From assembly GCA_963630555.1 (NCBI GenBank), contig CAVGND010000006.1, forward strand, positions 8,607 to 72,606: DNA of 64,000 nt, given 5' to 3'. The position numbers and the translations under genes are program-made. This document shows positions 58,989 through 64,000 of this stretch, one piece after another. Each line of letters starts with the position of its first letter. Position 1 is the first letter of the stretch. The DNA is from CAVALG01 sp963630555 (GTDB taxonomy: Bacteria; Bacillota; Clostridia; Oscillospirales; Acutalibacteraceae). Below the pieces are notes generated by a model. The model did no database searches. It saw only the letters and a program-made list of their open reading frames with translations, and had not been told where the DNA came from.

Positions 58989-61841
58989 ATGAACTATAAA
59001 AATCTGTTTTTAAGGCAATCATACCTGGGCAGTTACGATACCTATAAATCCACCCTCGGAAACTCGGTGAATGCTGCGGTTTGGGATTATGTTGTGCTTA
59101 CCGCCTCAAACGAAAGCCAGGCGGAATCTTACCGCAGTCAGATTGATTACAGGGTAAAACAGGGTGTTCTTCCGCAAAAAACAAAGTATGTTGTTATTCC
59201 TGACAGGGACGGCAGGAGGATAGGTTCGGGCGGCGCGACATTCGGCGTTATGCGCTATATAAGACAGCGCGAAAAAAGTTTTGATAATCTTAGGATAATG
59301 GTTATACATTCGGGCGGAAGTTCCAAACGTGTACCCCAGTATTCCGCCTGCGGCAAGTTGTTCTCGCCCGTTCCGCGAAAACTTCCCGACGGCAGACGCT
59401 CTACGTTATTTGATGAGTTTATTATAGGAATGAGCGGTGTTGCCGACCGTATTGAGTCGGGTATGCTTGTGCTTTCGGGCGATGTTTTGCTGCTGTTCAA
59501 CCAATTGCAGATTGACTTTAATTCCTGTGACGCCGCGGCTCTGTCTATTAAAGAGTGCGCCGAGACAGGCAAAGAACACGGCGTATTTTTAAGAAGTCCC
59601 GACGGATATGTTGAACGTTTTTTGCATAAATTGCCCGTTGAAACACTTAAAGACCGGGGGGCGGTGGACAAATCGGGCAAGGTGAATATTGACACCGGCG
59701 CAATTATGCTCTCTCCCGCGCTGCTGGGTGACCTGTACGGTATGGTAGACACCGACGAAAAGTTTGATAAATATGTAAACGACACGGTATGCCTGTCATT
59801 TTACGCCGACTTTGTCTATCCGCTTGCTGTCGGTTCAACCTTAGAAGAATTTTATGACGAAGCGCCCGAGGGTAAGATAACCCCACAATTGCTTGAGGCG
59901 CGGGAACGGCTTTGGAACATACTTCACAAATATAAACTCAAACTGATTTCGTTTTCGCCTGCGTCGTTCCTGCATTTTGGGACATCGAAAGAACTTCTTT
60001 CCCTTGTTACGAAAAATATTGACGATTACAGATTCCTTGACTGGAGCCGAACGGTAAATTCGGGCAGAGAAGACCTTGCCTGCGCGGTTTACAACAGTTA
60101 CGTTGATAAAAGTGCCGTTATCGGCAGCGGCAGCTACCTTGAAAACAGCTGCATTGAGGAAAATGTAACTATAGGTGAAAACTGCATAATATCCGGCGTT
60201 ACACTTAAAGACATAACAGTTCCGGATAATATTATCCTTCACGGGCTTAAACTTAAAAACGGAAAATTTACGGTGCGTATGTTGGGGATAAACGATAACC
60301 CGAAAGAAAAATCGTTTCTTGGCAAACCTATTGACTGCGACCTATGGAGTAAGCCGTTGTTTACCGCCTGCGACACGGCGGAGGAGGCGGCGCGCGCGAC
60401 CCTTTCGGGCAAAACCGGAGAATACTCTCTGTCAAGCAGTTTTGAGCAATCCGACGCAGGTGAGATAATTCTCTGGCAGGACAAGCTGAGCGACCGTATA
60501 TCGGTACAAAAACTGATAAATGCCATAGCCGAACGCGTCCCTGCTGCGGAACTCGGTGATTTTAAAATAACGGACAGGATAAAGGAACATCTTGTCGGGA
60601 TTGCCGACCGTTCGGATTTCAGCCTTAAAATAAGAATTTATTACTACGCCGCGAAACTTTCGGATGATGAAATTCTGCTGAAAAAATGTTTTGAGATTTT
60701 GCAGAACCACACGCTTGAGAGTTCGCTTGAAAAAATAAAGTTCAATCCGAACAACAGAATGGTCAAAACCGAGTCGATAACCAATCTGCCCGTGCGCGTA
60801 AACTGGGGCGGCGGCTGGTCCGACACACCGCCCTACTGTAACGAAAACGGCGGAGTGGTACTTAACGCCGCAATAACCCTTGACGGACGCAAGCCCATAC
60901 GCGTTACGGTTAAAAAACTGAAAGAGAATAAATTTGTGCTTTCAAGCACCGACAGCGGCGCGGTCGGTGAATTTACCGATCTTAAAAAATTGCAGGATTG
61001 CTGCAACCCGCGCGACCCGTTTGCGCTGCACAAAGCCTCACTTATCGCCTGCGGCGTTATCCCGCGCGAAGGCGGTGATTCAGTTGAAGAAATCTGCCGC
61101 AATATGGGCGGCGGTATGTATATAAACACCGAGGTTCTGAACATTCCGAAAGGCAGCGGACTCGGAACAAGTTCGATACTTGCGGGCGCCTGCGTTAAGA
61201 GTATATTTGATATTCTGGGAATAACCGCAGAGCAGAACGACCTATTTAACCGGGTGCTGTGTGTTGAACAGATTATGTCGACGGGCGGCGGCTGGCAGGA
61301 CCAGGTCGGCGGGCTTGTTCCCGGCATAAAAACCGTTACTTCGGGGGTAGGTACGGCGCAGAAAATAAGTGTTGAAAACGCCAATATTTCCGAAGCCACA
61401 CTTAAAGAGTTAAGCGAGCGGTTTTTCCTTATATACACCGGTCAGCGCCGTCTGGCGCGCAACCTGCTAAGGGACATTGTCGGCAATTATATAGGTGCCG
61501 ACAAAGACACGCTCTGTGTTCTTTATCGTATTCAGCGCATTGCGGTACTTATGCGGTTTGAACTTGAAAAAGGTAATATTGAAGGCTTTTGCGAACTTCT
61601 TAACGAGCACTGGGAACTCTCTAAAAAAATGGACGGCGGCTGCACCAACACCTGTATCGACCAAATTTTCAACTCAATAGACGATCTTGTTGACGGGCGT
61701 ATGATATGCGGTGCGGGCGGCGGCGGATTTTTACAGGTAGTGCTTAAAAAGGGCGTTACCGCAGCGCAGCTTGAAGAACGCTTATGGGATGTGTTCGCCG
61801 ATTCGGGCGTTAGGGTTTACAATTGCGAATTCTATATGTAA
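58989..61841 (+). CDS. fkp: Bifunctional L-fucokinase / L-fucose-1-P guanylyltransferase (Fkp-like)
   Basis: The 950-residue protein has the size and plan of Bacteroides Fkp. The N-terminal pyrophosphorylase domain (GSGGATFG near residue 80 and HSGGSSKRVPQYS near 105) is followed by a beta-helix (about 370-430, with repeats such as SAVIGSGSYLENSCI). A C-terminal GHMP kinase (about 600-950) carries VRVNWGGGWSDTPPY, NIPKGSGLGTSSILAG and ICGAGGGGFLQVV. It converts free L-fucose to fucose-1-phosphate and GDP-L-fucose. I chose the ATG at 58989 (GGAG upstream) over a TTG at 58977. It suggests fucosylated surface glycan made from salvaged host fucose. Confidence 0.9.
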   Translation: MNYKNLFLRQSYLGSYDTYKSTLGNSVNAAVWDYVVLTASNESQAESYRSQIDYRVKQGVLPQKTKYVVIPDRDGRRIGSGGATFGVMRYIRQREKSFDNLRIMVIHSGGSSKRVPQYSACGKLFSPVPRKLPDGRRSTLFDEFIIGMSGVADRIESGMLVLSGDVLLLFNQLQIDFNSCDAAALSIKECAETGKEHGVFLRSPDGYVERFLHKLPVETLKDRGAVDKSGKVNIDTGAIMLSPALLGDLYGMVDTDEKFDKYVNDTVCLSFYADFVYPLAVGSTLEEFYDEAPEGKITPQLLEARERLWNILHKYKLKLISFSPASFLHFGTSKELLSLVTKNIDDYRFLDWSRTVNSGREDLACAVYNSYVDKSAVIGSGSYLENSCIEENVTIGENCIISGVTLKDITVPDNIILHGLKLKNGKFTVRMLGINDNPKEKSFLGKPIDCDLWSKPLFTACDTAEEAARATLSGKTGEYSLSSSFEQSDAGEIILWQDKLSDRISVQKLINAIAERVPAAELGDFKITDRIKEHLVGIADRSDFSLKIRIYYYAAKLSDDEILLKKCFEILQNHTLESSLEKIKFNPNNRMVKTESITNLPVRVNWGGGWSDTPPYCNENGGVVLNAAITLDGRKPIRVTVKKLKENKFVLSSTDSGAVGEFTDLKKLQDCCNPRDPFALHKASLIACGVIPREGGDSVEEICRNMGGGMYINTEVLNIPKGSGLGTSSILAGACVKSIFDILGITAEQNDLFNRVLCVEQIMSTGGGWQDQVGGLVPGIKTVTSGVGTAQKISVENANISEATLKELSERFFLIYTGQRRLARNLLRDIVGNYIGADKDTLCVLYRIQRIAVLMRFELEKGNIEGFCELLNEHWELSKKMDGGCTNTCIDQIFNSIDDLVDGRMICGAGGGGFLQVVLKKGVTAAQLEERLWDVFADSGVRVYNCEFYM

Positions 61842-61857
61842 AAAACAGGTGCATGCA

Positions 61858-62604
61858 ATGAAAATTTCAATAATTACGGCAACATTTAATTCCGCGAAAA
61901 CCGTAGCGGAGACAATTGAATCGGTTTTAAGCCAGGATTACCGCGACTTTGAGCATATTATTATCGACGGTTGCTCATCCGACAATACTCTTGAAATAGT
62001 TTCATCCTACGAACAGCGGTACGGCGGCAAGCTGAGGGTGATAAGCGAAAAAGACAACGGGCTTTATGACGCTATGAACAAAGGGATTAAGAATGCAAGC
62101 GGTGATATCATCGGTATTCTGAATTCCGATGATGTGCTGGCACGCCCCGACGCGCTCTCACTGATAGCCGAAACATTTAAAAGGACCGATTGTGACGCAA
62201 GTTATTCCGATTTAATTTTTATGGATGCGGAAACTATGTCAAAGCCCGTAAGAAAATGGGTAAGCAAAGCGGGTAATTATAAATTAGGCTGGCATCCGCC
62301 CCACCCCACGCTTTATGTAAAACGCAACGTATACGACAGGCTGGGTGATTTTGAAATCGGTTATAAAATAGCCGCCGACTATGACTTTATGCTAAGATTG
62401 ATGAAAAGCGGCGCGAAACTCAGTTATATACCGCAGACGCTTATACATATGCGCGCGGGCGGCGTAAGCACGGACGGGCTTAAAGGATATGTAAAAAATC
62501 TTAAAGAGTCACACGCCGTTTTAAAACGCAACGGAATAAAATGTGCTTGGTTTGTGGATTTCATCAGGATAACAAAAACTGTTTTTCAGATGTTTAAAAG
62601 ATAA
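61858..62604 (+). CDS. GT2-family glycosyltransferase
   Basis: The 248-residue GT-A enzyme begins MKISIITATFNSAKTVAETI. It has the IIIDGCSSDNTLEI motif for nucleotide-sugar binding, EKDNGLYDAMNKGIKNASGD and the GILNSDDVL acid motif. This subgroup (WcaA-like) adds hexoses in exopolysaccharide assembly. I chose the ATG at 61858 after CAGGTG; the upstream in-frame extension overlaps fkp and is not conserved-looking. It starts 16 bp after fkp, so a fucosyl or related transfer is possible. Confidence 0.88.
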   Translation: MKISIITATFNSAKTVAETIESVLSQDYRDFEHIIIDGCSSDNTLEIVSSYEQRYGGKLRVISEKDNGLYDAMNKGIKNASGDIIGILNSDDVLARPDALSLIAETFKRTDCDASYSDLIFMDAETMSKPVRKWVSKAGNYKLGWHPPHPTLYVKRNVYDRLGDFEIGYKIAADYDFMLRLMKSGAKLSYIPQTLIHMRAGGVSTDGLKGYVKNLKESHAVLKRNGIKCAWFVDFIRITKTVFQMFKR

Positions 62605-62632
62605 ATAATGCCGTACACTGAAAGGATAATTT

Positions 62633-63337
62633 ATGAAAACATTACTTATAATTCCGGCTTATAACGAGGAAGAGAACATTGAGGCGGTTGCGGACAATAT
62701 CATAAACAACTATCCGCAGTACGATTATGTTATTATAAACGACTGCTCGACCGATAACACCGCCGGAATCTGCCGCAAAAGAGGCTACAATTTTATCAGC
62801 CTGCCGTTTAATCTCGGCATCGGCGGCGGCGTTCAGACCGGTTACCGTTACGCCTTTGAAAACGGCTATGACTGCGCCGTCCAGTTAGACGGGGACGGTC
62901 AGCACGACCCGGCATATATCGCCGATATTATTAAACCGATTGAGGACGGCGAGGCGGACGTGGTTATCGGCTCCCGCTTTATCTCGCACGAGGGGTTCCA
63001 GTCATCGGGCGCGCGCCGCGCAGGAATTAAACTTTTAAGTTTCCTTATAAAACTCTGCGGCGGCGTTAAGGTTAAGGATGTAACAAGCGGATTTCGCGCG
63101 GTCAACCGCAGATTTATAGAAATTTATGCCAAAGACTACGCCGACGATTATCCGGAGCCGGAGGCTATCGTAGCCGCCAAAATGTACGGCGGCAAAACGG
63201 TTGAAGTCCCCGTTAAAATGCTCGACCGCGCGGGCGGCGTTTCCTCTATCAGCCCGTTTAAATCAATTTATTATATGGTAAAAGTTTCTATTGCAATTCT
63301 TATATACCGCATAACCTTCAAAGGGGGTAAAAAATAA
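62633..63337 (+). CDS. GT2-family polyprenyl-phosphate glycosyltransferase (DPM1-like)
   Basis: The 234-residue protein has the dolichyl-phosphate-mannose-synthase pattern: LLIIPAYNEEENIEAVADNI, VIINDCSTDNT, QLDGDGQHDP (DXD), GSRFI and TSGFRAVNR. It likely transfers a sugar to undecaprenyl phosphate on the inner face; the product could serve the GT-C-like DUF2142 protein. It has no C-terminal membrane anchor of its own. The next gene overlaps its stop in TAATG and supplies membrane spans, a frequent pairing. Confidence 0.9.
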   Translation: MKTLLIIPAYNEEENIEAVADNIINNYPQYDYVIINDCSTDNTAGICRKRGYNFISLPFNLGIGGGVQTGYRYAFENGYDCAVQLDGDGQHDPAYIADIIKPIEDGEADVVIGSRFISHEGFQSSGARRAGIKLLSFLIKLCGGVKVKDVTSGFRAVNRRFIEIYAKDYADDYPEPEAIVAAKMYGGKTVEVPVKMLDRAGGVSSISPFKSIYYMVKVSIAILIYRITFKGGKK

Positions 63338-63714
63338 TGGACCTTACGCTTCGCTTATGGCTGCTTGCCGGTGTTATCGTGTATTTCGCCGTGATTTTGG
63401 TTGCGCTGCGCAAAAAATCGCTCACCCTCAAATACTCGCTTTTATGGATGTTTTCCGCTTTTCTGCTCCTGATTACTGTAATCTTTCCGCAGGTAATCGA
63501 CGGGGTGACAAAACTTTTGGGGATAGCCTCGCCCGTCAACGCCGTGTTCACGATAATTCTGTTCCTTGTGCTGATGATTCTTATTTCGCTCTCTGTCATA
63601 GTTTCGAAGCAGCACGCACAGATAAAGAAGTTGATACAATCCGTCGCGCTGCTTGAAAAGCGGCTGAACGATGCCAAAACTCCGCAGGGCGACAGGTTGA
63701 ATGACAGGGATTAG
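63337..63714 (+). CDS. DUF2304 membrane protein
   Basis: The 125-residue protein has three membrane spans and a C-terminal coiled coil (QHAQIKKLIQSVALLEKRL). DUF2304 proteins almost always accompany DPM1-like glycosyltransferases and probably anchor them or help carrier-lipid handling. The start overlaps the preceding stop by one base (TAATG), indicating tight coupling. Confidence 0.88.
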   Translation: MDLTLRLWLLAGVIVYFAVILVALRKKSLTLKYSLLWMFSAFLLLITVIFPQVIDGVTKLLGIASPVNAVFTIILFLVLMILISLSVIVSKQHAQIKKLIQSVALLEKRLNDAKTPQGDRLNDRD

Positions 63715-64000
63715 GGCTGTAGGTTTTGTGTTTTAGAGTTTGGATTTTAGGCATTAGATGATAGGTTTTGGATTTTAGGTTTGTGTTTTGAATTTTGGAT
63801 TTTAGGTTTTACAGGATAGATTTTGTAGAATGGGTTTTGTGGGATAGGTTTTGTAGAATGGGTTTTGTGGGATAGGTTTTGGATATTAGAAATTAAGTAT
63901 TGAATTATCAGATGAGGGCACCGTCAACTTGCCGAATGACGGTGCCCTCAAACCCTTGCCATTCTAGACGTTAGACTGTAGACGTTAGACATTAGATGTG
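63715..64000. repeat. Low-complexity repeat region and heptamer-array element, copy E (runs off the window)
   Basis: The first part is G/T-rich degenerate sequence of GGATTTTAGG-like words. It contains a 28-bp unit repeated twice without change (63821-63848 and 63849-63876). Next is a perfect 14-bp inverted repeat (63913-63926 with 63937-63950, GAGGGCACCGTCA type). The last 36 bases are five heptamer units (TAGACGT/TAGACTG/TAGACAT) ending TAGATGTG, the same orientation and terminal unit as copy C, so the element continues to the right. Confidence 0.7.

Noticed and set aside
1..64000. CRISPR array or phage genes
   Set aside because: The heptamer arrays are far too short in unit length to be CRISPR repeats, no cas genes are present, and no capsid, tail or terminase gene is seen.

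Overview
The window looks like a chromosome segment of an anaerobic gut-type clostridium, probably Oscillospiraceae/Ruminococcaceae. Gram-positive markers include an L10-leader ribosomal operon, an rpmG-secE-nusG-rplKA order, RNase Y, a YabE-type cell-wall protein, a class A RNase P RNA and textbook TTGACA-17-TATAAT promoters. A dockerin, a PASTA-domain protein and an A-type flavoprotein also fit. No rRNA gene and no CRISPR array was seen.

Layout. Positions 1-9.9 kb: a BaiN-like flavoprotein (cut by the window edge), a degenerate HPr, rsmE and a YfhO-type membrane protein on the minus strand. Divergent from these are a YfbR-like nucleotidase, a membrane pseudokinase with zinc ribbon and PASTA domains, a Wzm/Wzt (TagGH)-like export ABC pair and a PAP2 phosphatase. 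10-24.7 kb: a P-loop ATPase, a complete galactose-type sugar ABC operon (mglBAC), a glycosyltransferase, a histidine phosphatase, an AEC transporter, a leucine-rich-repeat protein with a dockerin, manA, an FprA flavoprotein, a YabE-like 3D-domain protein and trmB. 25.1-25.8 kb: three tRNA genes (CAU, Trp, Leu), two of them followed by the same 147-bp structured repeat. 26-32.7 kb: the wreck of a Firmicutes integrative conjugative element. It has accessory ORFs, a cytosine methyltransferase and a serine recombinase truncated against each other, a ParB tail, an HTH/nucleotidyltransferase toxin-antitoxin-like pair and hairpins resembling a transfer origin. 33.1-37.2 kb: rpmG, an unusually long SecE, nusG, rplK, rplA, an L10 leader, rplJ and rplL.

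37.3-48.8 kb is the most interesting block. One minus-strand operon encodes an LDH-family malate dehydrogenase, class II fumarase, HdrB, HdrC, HdrA, an MvhD/FlxD-like subunit, three Flx-like electron-input subunits, a SdhB/TfrB-like iron-sulfur subunit, a soluble fumarate-reductase-type flavoprotein and a small membrane protein. Together the genes read as oxaloacetate to malate to fumarate to succinate, wired to an NADH-oxidising, flavin-based electron-bifurcating HdrABC-FlxABCD module.

49-54 kb: RNase Y, a large nested inverted repeat, Obg GTPase, rnpB and a 10TM metal exporter. 54.2-63.7 kb: serS, then a surface-glycan set. This comprises a DUF2142 membrane protein, a flippase, a bifunctional fucokinase/GDP-fucose pyrophosphorylase, two GT2 glycosyltransferases and a DUF2304 protein.

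Scattered through the window at five loci is a repeat family built from 7-bp units of the TAGACRT type. The arrays are coupled to a conserved module with a GTCAGNGGGAGGCAAG-like hairpin. One copy is bounded by inverted heptamer arrays, like a non-autonomous mobile element, and two copies abut or run into the 3' ends of genes.
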